A DNA stretch of 64,000 nucleotides from Butyriboletus loyo (GCA_038093515.1 JBBPSI010000019.1:62001-126000); one strand, 5' to 3'; counted from the stretch's first letter, positions 1 through 11,832 are shown. A program made the numbers and translations. The notes: a model not told the origin generated them from the sequence alone.

Positions 1-1389
1 CGCCGCTGATTGATGCGCAAATGTGTCTTCTCCTTGCAATGCAATTGGCCGCAAGCCTGGCGTGATGGAGTCACCATCAGTTGCCCGGCCAAGCCTCCAA
101 GGTGGTGCTTGACTAGTGACTGTTGAGCTACTCGTTCTTGGACAGGACACTCACCGTTCGTCTCCAAATGAGATACGTATCAATATGATGGCCCATTGAT
201 TCAGACGGTAACCGATTGCTGTATAAATCAAATTAAGATACAGCAATTGACCGGTATGGTACGTCCTGACGTGGTGATTTCATTTGCTGTGGTGACTTTA
301 CCCGAAGGAGTAAATGACACAGGAATCGAATTTTGGGGCTCCAACGACACGCAATAATGATGTGCTATGAAACCTAAGGGACACTGACACCCTACAAGAA
401 CAGAGTCGACCAAATCCTACCTGAAGCATCGTGCCTGAAAGGGCTCCGTCCTTGTTCCAAATCCATTCGGCGCAAAGAAAGCACCTAAAATGAAGTATGT
501 GCGTGGCACGGCCTCCTACCTGGAAGGGTGACTCTTTTCACCCGTGTTGCACCAGTACGGCAGTACCCGGATAGTGTTATATTGCTTGACTCAGCTTGAG
601 ACAGGTTCAAACCCCACGAGTTTGCTTGATCTATATAGTTCCTAATTGATTGAATCTACGAGGCATAGGGAACGATTTATCCCCACTCATATTGCTCGCA
701 GATTGACACAAAAACCGTCATTCGAGAGAGGGCTTTGTGGCGTCTAGATAAGGTGTTCCGTTGGCACGACATGCCAACCTCTTTCTTCAACAGAGGGCCT
801 GCGTCGCTATATGCTTGGTGCATGACAGTGAACCTAGTCACATCGTTTGTTGACACTTGACGAACATGCCCTGATCATTTCCTTTTCCTAGAACCTTTGA
901 CGCCTACCACCTCGTTCCTTTCCCTCGCTCATGTCCCGAGCGCGGATGAGTCCGAGCTAACCCCACGAAGTTTGTAGGCGTCAAGCGCGAGTCACTTGAC
1001 TATCATACGCACACACAAGTAACCCTGAATGTGTTTTCAGAATGACGCAACACTGACCTCATGACAGTTCCGCCGTGGTAAAGATTACATAGTTAAGGTT
1101 CTGCACCGTAGCAATAGAAATTCACCGCTCCATGAGGCCCCCTTCGACGCGACTCAGTCGAAGTAGAACCTTGACTATGTACGGCATCATTGTTGAAAGG
1201 ATGACGGTGACACGACGCCCGCTGGTAACCTGACCGCACAGTTCCCTGATATATCTGGTACGAACGCGTGCCTTGTCCGCGTAGCTTCCTAATCCAAACC
1301 TATAAGGTCTGGAACTCAATGCGTCCCCTTTCCTTCCCCCTCCCCCCCTTTTCCTGTTCCATCACCAACCACCATCCTCGTATCTTAAC
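1..1389. other. 5' intergenic region, no gene supported
   Basis: No reading frame here has convincing protein features; the open frames are short and of mixed composition. The stretch directly before 1390 is pyrimidine-rich (about 1321-1380), as is common before fungal start codons. A perfect 11-bp inverted repeat at 897-907 and 974-984 encloses 66 nt and is described in the findings. The remainder is probably promoter and spacer for the viperin-like gene. Confidence 0.5.
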
Positions 1390-2489
1390 ATGAAATTCTC
1401 CTGGCTTGACTTGTCGATTCCTTTCTTCAACACGACACCTGCAAAGGTACCAGTGTCTGTCAACTGGTTTCCAAACAGGCGTTGTAACTACGAGTGCCAC
1501 TTTTGCTTCCACACTAACACGAATCAATTTATTCTCCCCCTTGAAGATGCCAAGCGTGGACTTCGCATGCTTGCCGATGCTGGGATGAAGAAGCTCAACA
1601 TCAGCGGCGGAGAACCCTTTCTCCAGCCTCGCTATATCGGGGAGGTCTTCAAATTCTGTAAAGAAGAACTTCATATCGAGTCGTGTTCCGTTGTGAACAA
1701 CGGCTCGAAGGTGACTGAGAAATGGTTGGATACATACGGCCAATACCTTGACGTCATGGCCATATCCTGTGATTCGTTCGACACAGAGACCAACATCAAA
1801 CAAGGTCGCGCAGAAAACGGGACCGCTAAGACTCACATCGACAATGTATTCAAAGTCTCTCAGTGGGCCAAAGAGCGAGGTATCAAAGTCAAAATTAACA
1901 CCGTCGTCACCATGTGCGTATGTCCGCCGCCAACGACCATACCGCCGCTGAGTCTCCACGCTGCAGTAATAACTGGGAAGAAGACATGAATGACCAAATC
2001 GCGCAACTTGCACCGTTCCGCTGGAAGGTACGCCACTCGAGCACCTGATACGATGGCCCTGATGCATCCGATTGGACAGGTTTTCCAAGTGCTGCTATTG
2101 GACTCGGAAAATACCGGCGCGGAGACAGGCTCGCTTCGTGACGCCCGCAAGCTCGTCATCACAAAGGAACAATTTCAGGCCTTCCTCGCTCGCCATGCCT
2201 CCCAAAAGTGCCTCGTCCCGGAGGACAACGAAGCGATGAAAGATTCTTATCTGAACTTGGACGAACGGATGAGGTAGAAAATTGTTTCCGCGGTGGATAT
2301 TCATCGGACGCTAACCGACGGATCAGGTTTTTGAATTGTCAGGACGGGGGAAAGAATCCTGGAAGATCATTATTGGAAGTTGGCGTACAATATGCGCTTC
2401 AGGACTCGGGCTTTGACGAGAAGGCGTTTGAAGAGCGCGGGGGAGTCTTTGACTGGAAGAGAGAGGCCCCAGGGTCTTTTGAGTGGTAG
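1390..2489 (+). CDS. Viperin-like radical SAM enzyme (RSAD2 family)
   Basis: Exons 1390-1913, 1967-2027, 2080-2273 and 2327-2489 give 313 aa in one frame with three introns of 52 to 53 nt. The protein starts directly at the catalytic domain and lacks the amphipathic helix that anchors animal viperin to lipid droplets and ER. The radical SAM cluster motif CNYECHFC is near residue 34, followed by a GGEP SAM-binding segment near residue 75. The C-terminal half carries the viperin-specific KCLVPEDN and MKDSYL segments and FLNC. The chain ends in FEW; in animal viperin the terminal Trp is needed for Fe-S loading by the CIA machinery. Viperins convert a nucleoside triphosphate (CTP or UTP) to the 3'-deoxy-3',4'-didehydro form, a chain terminator; fungal members are known. 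A same-strand Nudix hydrolase follows. Substrate and antiviral role are inferred, not shown. Confidence 0.93.
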
Positions 2490-2944
2490 ACAGACATTTA
2501 TTGGATGGGTTTCGCCTTTGGATTGATCCTACCGCAGTCGTACTATAGTATTGTACTTTACTGTATTGTGTTGTACATCAATGTGTCAAGTGTTGTAAGT
2601 TACGGACGACTAGGACTTGCCCGAAGTTTAACGTTCAAGTAACGTACGGGTCGGTAGGTGTCTGGACTCCGCAATCAACAAAGTTCGACGGCCTGCTTCT
2701 ACTGGCAAAAATGTTTTCCTGCCATGCAAAACATGTTGGCGCTTGGACACGTCCGTGTAAGCCGTCTCTACTCCATGTTTACAGAGCGAACAACTGGCCC
2801 CTTGGTTCGCTCTCTGGGACCGCCGTGTCTTGCGTTCGACTCGTGACTACCGTGACCGCTAGTCGCCATCATCGTAGCGTACTACCGCTAGTACATTCCG
2901 CGATCAACCTTGCTCTCCCGCCCGGCCCCTTCAACGACCCCACG

Positions 2945-4087
2945 ATGATCCACCGTGCGTCGTGCAATGCAGACTTAATCCCGCACGAGGAGGAAGAACA
3001 GCTCCTCCCAATGTTCCTGCACTCAACTTCTCTCTCTCGCCCCATTGGCTTTTTAAGACCCAACGTCAAGCAGGAAATTCTCAAAAATCACCTAGAAAGT
3101 GGGAAACAGTCGATCTGGAACGTGCTTCGCAGACCAGACGATTCCCCTTGGGCGATCTGCTTTGCGGACCACGTCGCTGACTTTGAGACCAGGACGCACG
3201 CTATGGGTGTGGTCTTGGAAAGGTGGAAAACCGAGGGTCTCTTCCCGGATATTTTGAAAGGCATGCGTGTCTGTTTCGTTTTCACCGGTTCCAATGAATT
3301 CAGACAAGTTACTCACGTTAGGTTGGAACGACGAGATATACCCCGTGTATACTCCTCGACGGGAACGTCGTGATTCTACGTCGAGTCTTGCATTCGGGAT
3401 CGAGCGTGCTGCACTCCCTCTGTTTGGATTCACCAACTTTGGTTGCCTCCTCACGGGTGAGCTTCTTTGTCGCCCGCTTGTCAATACTCTTCATCCAGCA
3501 AAAATGCAGCCTTTTATAATTGTCCTGTAACAAGAAAAACGATGCTCTGGGTCCCTCGCCGGTCACTCTCAAAGAGCACGTGGGTCGGTTCGACCCAAAC
3601 CATGTTTGTGACCTGATTTACTTTTCAACCTAGATGGCCTGGCAAGTACGACTGCACTGTCGGAGGGGGGATGGGAGTCGGGGAGACGCCCCATGAGACC
3701 ATCATCCGTGAATGCACAGAAGAGGCCTCTCTTCCATCTGATTTCATCAGGGAACACGCGCGCTCTACAGGAATGCTCAATTTCATGAACCGGTCACCCT
3801 CGAAATGGATTTTACCCGGGATATACTACCTCTACGAAGTTCGGCTCCCCAGCGATGGTGCTATTGCACCGCGCACGAACGCCGAGGACGGAGAGGTCGA
3901 TGCGTTCCAATTGATGGATGTTGAAGAGGTCATGCAGCGTTTGCTCCAAGGACAGTTCAAGCCAAGCTCTGCGATGGCGTTGGTTGATTTCTGCATTCGA
4001 CGAGGAATTATCACGCCTGAATCCGACCTTGGGTATCTCGACGTCTGTATGGCTATGAAAAGACCCGTTGTTTTGCCTCTACCCTAA
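2945..4087 (+). CDS. DUF4743-Nudix hydrolase (Tnr3 N-terminal / plant NUDT20-24 type)
   Basis: Exons 2945-3266, 3322-3456, 3510-3579 and 3634-4087 give 326 aa; all three introns are 53 to 55 nt. The N-terminal half matches the DUF4743 domain, with IGFLRPNVKQ, WNDEIYPVY and FGIERAALPLFG. It continues through LWVPRRSLSK into the Nudix domain, whose box has the form G-x-G-E-T with the catalytic REC-x-EE helix (near residues 190-212). Relatives hydrolyse damaged thiamin diphosphate analogues, and in fission yeast the domain is fused to thiamin pyrophosphokinase, which is absent here. The start is uncertain: the frame is open upstream to an ATG at 2711, but that extension looks unlike the family and 2945 gives a normal length. 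It lies 0.45 kb behind the viperin-like gene on the same strand. Confidence 0.88.
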
Positions 4088-6990
4088 AGACATTTCTTAT
4101 CTCTCAATAGTAATTGTCTATCTCATTGATCGATGTATCAAACCCGAATGGTACGGTCCTTCGTCATCAAGCTTGGGCCTGAGCACATCGCATGACCAGT
4201 TGCCGAAGTTCGCCCCTCGCTGCTTCGAACGGGCCTCTTAAACATCCGAGTGATTACTTGAAATGCTTGAAGAAGAACTGATAAGTTTATTACACCATGC
4301 GCAGGTGTGGCTGGACAAATCCCGAGAACGAAGCATGGCGGGATAGAGCCACAGAGATGGTTCTGAAGGTCTGGTCTTTCCCAAGATAGTATACACCGAC
4401 GTTGGTCGGACGTCGTCCATATGGTACCAACCGGCAAGAAGACCGCGATGCCTGTCGAGCATATCACCATGCCTGCTCGACCCATCAACAATGCCTAGGA
4501 TCATGCGTCAGAAGCTCAACGCCGAGCGATAAGAAGCAGTAAAAGAACGAGAATGGAAGGAAACCTGACTATTCACGCCCGCTTACCTGGTTGGTGGCAA
4601 GGAACTATCCGTCCGTGCCCGACGAGCGAATTCATCTCGCGCGCCGGAAGCATATCGACGAATGAGTTGCATGCGTCACCGTAAGAACGTACACGGAGAC
4701 GCCACGAGGTTCGGTTCGTTGATGGATTCGATGATGGCACGTCAAGTGGGTATTTGATCCGTTGGCCTGAAACCGAAATATAATGTGTCCACAGGAGTCG
4801 GTCGGTATCGCGCCACTCAGGGCTGTCGACGCGGACGTGTGTGTGGCAGATCTACGGCGGAAGCACCCTTGGCCGAGCCCTGGATCTTCTTGCCAATAGC
4901 ATCCGTCCGTCGCCACAAAGGTGCTGCTTGACGAACCTTTTGGGAAACGGTCATCCTTCGAGAATGATGAGCCCTTTGGGCAGACGGCCTTGCCAAGAAA
5001 AAGCGGATGCTGGAAGGATACGTATGGAACGAACGAACGGAGACCTCGGGACAAGCAGGATCCTTGGGTAGTGTTGTTTGGCAGAACTGGTTGTGCCAGG
5101 CAGTTTCAAGGTTGGGCATGGCAGAACCTGTAGGCTATCTGGGGGGAAGTAAAATGTCATGGGTAGTCATGTTTGAAACTTGAACACAAAACAATACTAT
5201 GGCGACTCGAAATTCCAAGGTGCAAAATAAGTCGGGGCGGTATTTAACCACTGCAGCGACACTGATGGTTCTGCTGGGAAAAGTTCAAGGTCGAGATAAT
5301 AATCACCCTAATCACATCGTCAGTTGCACATCCACACCAGCTGACGTTCGGAGAGAAGCATGAACCTTTATCATGAGCAAAACCTGGCCAGCACCCATGC
5401 GAGAAACCTCTGAAACCTCCACCACAACCTCAGATACCATTATCCCTATCAGGAATGCGAAAGCACGAGAAGGAATCCCTCCTTTGTTACATTGATTACC
5501 CACTGTCAGACGAGCAAACAAACCAGTCAAGCAAATTGCCAACTTTTGCAGTGGATTTAAAGTTTACTCTCACAAGCTCACGGCTGAGGATTGGTTTAGA
5601 AACCATTTCGCTCGACGAGATTGATGCCAAGTTCACAGCACTCGAAGGACTGAAAGACATGGAGCAACTTGAGAGCATTGATGGTCAGGAGGAAATGTCT
5701 ATAAATTTAAGGAGTCGATGAAGGAATCACACCCAAGGCTGCTAAGGATGAGGTTTTAGCTGTTGATCATGATACGGGGGGACAATACGAGTGCATGGAT
5801 GTCTTGTGTGTCCATTGTTCTCTGCTTACCTAAATGTATTCTGCCAGTTTGACTCTGCCAGCAAGTTGTGCCGGCAGTTCTGGCCCCAAACAGTTCTGCC
5901 TCCTTGGCTGAGGTTTGTTGCTACGGCACTCATGCCGTCCACGGGACGTCGCGTGTGTGTTTGCTTGCTGTACACCATCATGATGCGCCTTTTCTTGTCA
6001 TACGAAGCGACGTTCTTGTTCGGATCTTGCGTGCTGCAGGGTCGACCCGCCGTCAAAAGTGGCAATAATTAGGTTTCTTGTCAGCTCAAAGAAGCGATGA
6101 AGTATTTGTGGAAGCGAAAGAAAGATGCGTCTGAAACGAATTATACCTCGCCAATTCTTGAGTCGTAATCTCGAGCGCTGTGACTCTCTAGCGTGGGATG
6201 CGTTTGACACCGTGGTCAGCCGAAAATCTGCATACTTGCCTCGGTGAATCTCGTCGGCGCTTGCATAGAAGTGATGGATAGCGCAGAGTTCCATGCCGCG
6301 GTGGGTACATCGTCCACTACATCGAGATTCGACATCCCTGAGCGAAATCGACGGTGGACTTCGTTGATCACCACAGGTATACCATGTCGTGCGACAGTAC
6401 GTTTTCCTCTAGAAACTGCACGCAAGATGTCATGAGGAGTCTCACCTTTTCTCGGTATAGGATTCCTCCACGGAAAGTAACGAGCTATAGTAAGTACGTG
6501 GAGATCATTACCCCCCACCATTCCAGACTCAGAACTTCCCACCGACGCAAATCACCCGCGGTACTTATGGTACAGGCCACATCGCCAAGTTGATTGGCAT
6601 GCCCAGACATTCACGACATGTCGGCCAAGGTTCGCCGTTATATGTACCATCGTTCCTTCAAACGTTGATCGCACTACATCGATAGCCTTGAAATTCCTAT
6701 CCCCAGGCGTGACACCGCCCGTGCCCTGGCATAGAGTGATCTCAGCAGCCGGAACGATCTCTTCACGTGGCCCAGGGACAACTGGCGCACAACACCAACG
6801 CGACGCACTCGAGGCAGAGGGCATCGAGGTCACTGATGGTCGAACGGGCGATCTCCGAGTCAACTTGGCGACGTGGGGATGGTTTCCTACCCCTGGTACG
6901 ATAGATATCGGGAACCATGGGGGAGCCGCAGCACAAGATGATGGTAGCAGCCAGTGACTGTTGATAACTTCAATGTACCACACGTTTCTT
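4088..6990. other. Long stretch with no supported gene
   Basis: About 2.9 kb in which I could not assemble any protein with recognisable motifs in any frame. A short motif of the type gttgtgcc-ggcagtt occurs near 5091 and again near 5866, suggesting an old repeat relic, but no ends or target-site duplications could be defined. Open frames at 6216-6542 and 6552-6983 (minus) were examined and not accepted. Confidence 0.45.
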
Positions 6991-7038
6991 GGGTAAATGT
7001 TCTGTCAAGGCTCCTTTTCGTGTGTCAATCGAAGCGAG

Positions 7039-7906
7039 CTACAAAGTTGACCGTGGTAATGTAAGCCAGGCACTGACAGGCCTAACATGTCCTTCATGCC
7101 AGCGATCGGAGGTTAAACTATAATTGATGTGCTCTCGCCTCCGCTTCAAGTCACAATGAACGATGTCCTTTTGAGAATGAGCATGAGAAAGTGAAGTCAC
7201 ATCACAAGTGGGAATGGAGATCAGAGCGCTGTAAGCCCCGTGCTCAGCTGTGTATTCCAAAATGGGGCGTTGGCGGCGTACATAGGGGTGGAAGAGAATC
7301 TAACATGGTTAGGATGGTTTGCGTCCGAAGGGGTTGAAACTTTCCTGTGATACGGACTTGGTTCACAGCTGGCTTGGCTTGAGCGGAAGCGAGCAGTATC
7401 ATTTTCGTCAAAGTTACCGTAAGTCTATACTTCTGATGTCTTATTTAAGTTTCCGTGCAGAAAGGAAAGGCGGGGAATACCGAGAAGGCGCACTTTTCCA
7501 GATCAGCTTCCTTGTGCTTTTCCATCTTGGCCCAAGTTGTGGGGATATCAGGAACAGCCAGAGGTAATGCATGAATTAGATACAAGTCGACGTACTCCAC
7601 CCCACTAGGAAGCTACAGATATGGACGTCAGGAAGGTCATCCACGATTGAACTCTCCTCAGGAGCTCACGTTGGCAACACTATTGCGAATCGATGTGTCA
7701 ATGTCCAAGTCGTTGGTACCAGGGTACTTGACGAGAAAGACCTGTCTCTCGCAAGGCAGTACCAGCCTCTGTTTCGTTTCGGTAGAGTTGCAGTGTCTGG
7801 TCACACGATAAGCGCTATCGCCAGTTGAGGCGGCTGTAGCTCCTGGAGGGTCCAACTTTGAATCCATCATGTGTCCAATGGTTGTGCAACCGAGCTCGGA
7901 CGACAA
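7039..7906 (-). pseudogene. Decayed aldo-keto reductase
   Basis: On the minus strand several aldo-keto reductase segments follow in the right order but not in one frame. Near 7690-7760 there is KYPGTNDLDIDTSIRNS. At about 7500-7590 there is GVEYVDLYLIH, the conserved strand and His region. Near 7460 there is VRLLGIP, matching the GKVRSIGVS motif but shifted one frame. Near 7330-7370 there is PAVNQV, and near 7200-7285 HPYV followed by ILEYTAEHGAYSALI. Joining GVEYVD to the preceding exon through the only plausible intron also breaks the frame. At least two frame disruptions and a missing N-terminal DxxxxY segment mean this is very likely a relic of an NADPH-dependent reductase. It could still be a gene with sequencing errors. 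Confidence 0.6.
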
Positions 7907-8051
7907 GTAGGAACATTTGGAGCCTGGGGGATAATCTACTCACCGGAGTCCAAGCGAATCGGGTCTTAGCGTGCGGCAGCAGTGAGGATGCGAGAGCGAG
8001 GACGTATACTCGAAGTAGGACACGGCAGTGCCCGTCTAACCTTCGCCACAC

Positions 8052-8656
8052 AGCCCAATTACTTACCCATCAACCCGGAATCATCAGTGGATGCGCCACA
8101 ATACAATCACTTCAGGGCTCGGATCTACGACGGATCAGGTCTTCAGGTGCCTTGGCATGGACAAATGAAATGCCCAAGGCGCCGTAGTTGTCACGTACGT
8201 GATCATCGGACAGCCGGCACATCTCTCCAGAAATCTTTGCACACCCAGATCAGCACGGGTCAAGGATATGGCGGCGAGCGACATTGGTAAGCGCACGCAT
8301 CCGACGCCTGCCAAAGTACCTTTTTCTGACTCACAGTGGTATGACAAACTCGTTCTGGTTGAAGACACCGACGCGATCCGACGGGTGAAACTTCGGCGAG
8401 AGGCCAAAGTGGCTTTCGGAAAGTTGGCGATTGTCGGGGCTGTGGTGATTGCTACCTGGCAGTGGTGACTTCAATACCCGCATTTTTTTGGGTGTATCTA
8501 CGACATTGGACCATCGTGTGATCTGTACTTACGGAGGGGATTGCAAGACACTGCGTGTGGCGGTGCTGGTAACACGCCACCGCAATTTGAACTGCATTGC
8601 GTTTCGACCTTGGACTACCACTACCAACAACACTGATCAGCGTAACCACGGATACC
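8052..8656. other. Spacer without a supported gene
   Basis: This stretch between the decayed reductase and the small membrane protein has only short open frames. One plus-strand frame (8199-8468) ends in a hydrophobic stretch but has no family resemblance I recognise, so it is not called. Confidence 0.35.
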
Positions 8657-9377
8657 ATGGCTATCTCAACACAACCTCTCCCTAGCTCAATGGATGCGTA
8701 CAGCGTTGGGTTGTGCAATGACGAAAAACATTTTAGCCAATGTCCATTTCACTTGGGTTCTGGGCGGCAGTGTTCCTGCGCCGCGGACTCCAACCCTGCT
8801 CGTCGCTACCAGGCAAGACTTCGGAGGTTGCTACTTCCCATCGCGCTCTTACTTCTTGCGGTTGGAGCTACACTGGTCATTTCATGTGTATCGGATATCG
8901 ACTTGTTTGACTTGGTCGGCGTGGGAGCTGATATGAGTGGCAGCCCATTGGGCAAGAGGCAGTCCACTTCCAGCGGACAGTCGAGCTTCACCCAGCAAAA
9001 GCGTGAGTTTATCATCTCCAGGTACACCATCATCGCCGTGGTGGTAACTGAAGGATTATCGGGTGCACCAGTGTATCTCATTATCGTTTTCGTCGGGTTG
9101 GCGATCGTGCTTATCGCGGGCATCATGCTCAGTTATTGGTGCTGCAAAGGTAAGGTACCATGATGTCAAGATGTGAGTCGTGCTGACATGGATGATTTCC
9201 CAAATGCAGGGTCATTTGAGAATCCGCTCTGCTTCCCGTGTTACCTGTGCGCGTGCTGTGGGGGGCTTGGTAAGTCTGCTATTCCAGTCGTATGGATGTG
9301 CCGTTGACAAAGTTCTGTCAGCGTGCTTGGAGTGTATTGGATGCGGATTGTGTGCGGCTGGATTGGAGGCTGCTTGA
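8657..9377 (+). CDS. Small two-TM membrane protein with Cys-rich tail
   Basis: Exons 8657-9149, 9210-9269 and 9322-9377 give 202 aa. An upstream in-frame ATG at 8597 exists; the start at 8657 (MAISTQPLPSS) was chosen because the longer form adds an untypical leader. The protein has a hydrophobic helix around residues 55-80 (LLLPIALLLLAVGATLVIS), a polar Ser/Gln-rich linker and a second helix around 140-160 (VYLIIVFVGLAIVLIAGIM). The tail after it carries about ten cysteines in CC, CxxC and similar pairs (LCFPCYLCACCGGLACLECIGC). That tail may be palmitoylated or may bind metal. I do not recognise the family, and no function is proposed. Splicing is supported because both introns have clean GT..CAG ends and restore the Cys-rich frame. 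Confidence 0.62.
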
Positions 9378-10092
9378 TGATGCGAGTTAGCCCGCATATG
9401 GACGGGGTAACGTTGCCGCGTTTGCTTGTTCATAGTATATTCTGGCCCGAGTATGTACGCCAGTGTTGATGTTCGGTGTATGGAGGATGATCAAATCATC
9501 TGTCGGTTGGAGTGACCCCATCATCAAAATTAGTCGATTCTGAGGAGAATCCCTGTCGGTACGCGAATTGGACTCATCGAACACGTTTAAACGCCACTGC
9601 ATTTCTGCGATTGGGTTCGTTCTTCTGAATCGACTTCGCGAGCGTTTGCGCGCGTTTTCGTTACGTCTGGGCTTTTCGGGTATCGTATACGATGATCTGC
9701 GGTGAACTGGTTCGGTTTCCACATTGAGCACTCCGCGAAGCTGTATGTAATTGGGTGGGAGGAGAGATGCATCAGACAGATCTGGCCGGCCCTTGTCCCG
9801 ATGGTCTTGGCTTCCGCTCTTGTCCCGGTTGCCTTCTTTCTTACGACCCCATCGAGATCCCTGCCGACGACACTGCCCCATTCGGTCACGGCATAGCCAT
9901 CCTTGCAGTCCCATTAGCCGTTCTTCGCCAAGCTTTCAACTCATTCCACATTGCCGATATGTCGTAAGCAATCAGTGCGAACTGAGCCACCCCGACCATT
10001 GAAAAGCAGACCTCATCGTCGTACCATGTTCAACTTCAATACCCATTCTCCCTCCTCCTCCCCTTTCTCTTCTTTACATAGATTCTTTAACT
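9378..10092. other. Upstream region of the aminotransferase
   Basis: About 0.7 kb with no gene I can support. Short open frames on both strands (for example 9387-9914 minus and 9755-9967 plus) lack recognisable motifs. A C/T-rich tract at about 10050-10085 precedes the aminotransferase start and is probably its core promoter or leader. Confidence 0.4.
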
Positions 10093-11832
10093 ATGGTTTA
10101 CCTCCCACAATCGTCTTACCATGACAGAGCTGGTGACATGGCTTCGAAGCGTCGCCAGCCTGATCTATCCCGCCACTTGTCCGCGGAGGCCAGAGCGAGA
10201 CTCCCGAATCCCATCAAGTCGATTTGGAAAGTCGCCCAGGTCAAGACCGGAACGATCAACATGGGTAACGGTATGGTCATCCAAAGTCACTGACGAACGC
10301 GTGCTCATTTCGTATCACAGGTGACCCGCACCACACGCTCTACCCGGTCTCCCAGATGAACTTCGTCGTTCCTTCTGTTCATGAACAGGACCCCGTCCAA
10401 GCCTGGAGAGCAGGCACTGGGTCACGGCAGGTCGTCTCGTCCCACAAGGACGTGCCTTGCGCGCTGAGCCTCAGAACTGCCATGGCCTACGGCGCCGGCG
10501 CCGGATTGAAGCACGTACGGGACACCCTTGCAGAGCTCAATGATCGTATCCATGCACCGCCCAACCACACAGTCTCCCTTAGTCTCGGAAACGCTGATGC
10601 GCTTACCAAGTGCTTCCGGCTTCTCGGCGACCCCGGTGACTCCTTCCTCTGCGAAGAATTCACGTTCTCCGCCATGACCAACGCAGCGCTTCCTCTTGGC
10701 ATTGATTGGGTACCGATTAGAATGGACAAGGATGGTCTCATGCCGTCGGATATGGAGCGGATTCTAGCCAACTGGGACGAGGCCTCGCAAGGGAAGCGAC
10801 CTCACGTTCTTTACACGATCCCGTGCGTCATTTCGTGTCACCGAGCAGTTCTTTAAACTCACGAGTTCATGATCAGCTGCTCTCAAAACCCGACCGGAAG
10901 TACACTTTCCCTCGAGAGACGGCGGCAGATATATCAAATTGCACGCGATTGGGACGTCATCATTCTTGAGGATGACCCATACTTTTTCTTGCAATATGAT
11001 CTCGACATCCGGCAAACGACCGTGGAGCAGTACGGCTTCACCCGCGCTATGGCCGAGGTTCTTCCGCGCTCTTTCCTTTCTATGGACTATGATGGGCGCG
11101 TCATGCGCCTAGACAGGTCAGTCCCGCTAAATTGAATGATGACCGTCGAATCTCACTGTTGTGCACAGCTTCAGCAAAATCCTTGCACCGGGTATGCGGC
11201 TGGGCTGGGTTACGAGCAACGAGTTCTTTGGAGAAAAGCTGGACATGCTCACAGACTCTTCCTCGCAACACCCGCATGGTCTTGGGCAGGCCTTCATTGC
11301 AGAGCTCCTCGGAAGCCAGGGCTGGGGTGCGGACGGGTTCATGAAATGGGTGTCCTCTCTTTGCAACGAGTATCAGCGTCGACGTGACCTCTTCATGCGC
11401 GTATTCGAACGCGAAGTAGCTGGCTCCGGGTTTGCATCGGCGGAAGTTCCACAATCCGGCATGTTTGTATGGATCAAGATCAATCTCGATCGTCATTCCC
11501 GCTACAGGGTACTCGAAGATACAAAGGGTCTTGGAGTGCCCGTGTCGAACACGGCGGAATTAATGGATGAGCTGTTCCGTAAACTTATTGATTGTGGTTT
11601 GGTGATGATGCCCGCGTCTACGTTTGCGATCGTGGACCGCTCAGGGCGTGTGTCCACTGACAGTCATATCGCTGATGTATGTCTTCCTGCTTTTGCATCA
11701 GTTGTATTCGAGGCTAACGATCGACGGCAGCGTGTCAACTACTTCCGTGCCACGTTCGTTGGGACGGACGAAACGATTGAAAACGGGTTGACCATATTTG
11801 GGCGTTGCCTGGACGAGTTCTTTTGCGATTGA
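10093..11832 (+). CDS. PLP-dependent aromatic/2-aminoadipate-type aminotransferase of the quinone cluster
   Basis: Exons 10093-10270, 10321-10822, 10877-11116, 11169-11676 and 11731-11832 give 509 aa, close to fungal Aro8-like enzymes. Fold type I landmarks are in order: the N-terminal KSIWK and INMGNGDPHH segment, SLGNADALTKCFRLL, YTIPCSQNPTGSTLSLERRR, the LEDDPYFFLQY strand with the cofactor Asp, and SFSKILAPGMRLGW with the Schiff-base Lys. The C-terminal segment is FRATFVGT. In mushroom atromentin clusters the partner aminotransferase deaminates L-tyrosine to 4-hydroxyphenylpyruvate for the A-T-TE synthetase. The neighbouring MDR dehydrogenase and synthetase support that role here. The exact amino-acid preference cannot be read from the sequence. 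No targeting signal is seen, so it is probably cytosolic. Confidence 0.92.

Noticed and set aside
602..622. ggttcaaaccc sequence resembling a tRNA T-loop
   Set aside because: No acceptor stem, anticodon arm or A-box fits around it.
2711..2944. N-terminal extension of the Nudix protein from the ATG at 2711
   Set aside because: The extra 78 residues do not resemble the family N-terminus; kept only as an alternative start.
5060..5930. Repeated tgccag/gcagtt words as transposon ends
   Set aside because: Matches are short and the orientation is inconsistent; no boundaries or target duplications were found.
6552..6983. 143-aa minus-strand open frame
   Set aside because: No domain motifs recognised; composition consistent with chance.
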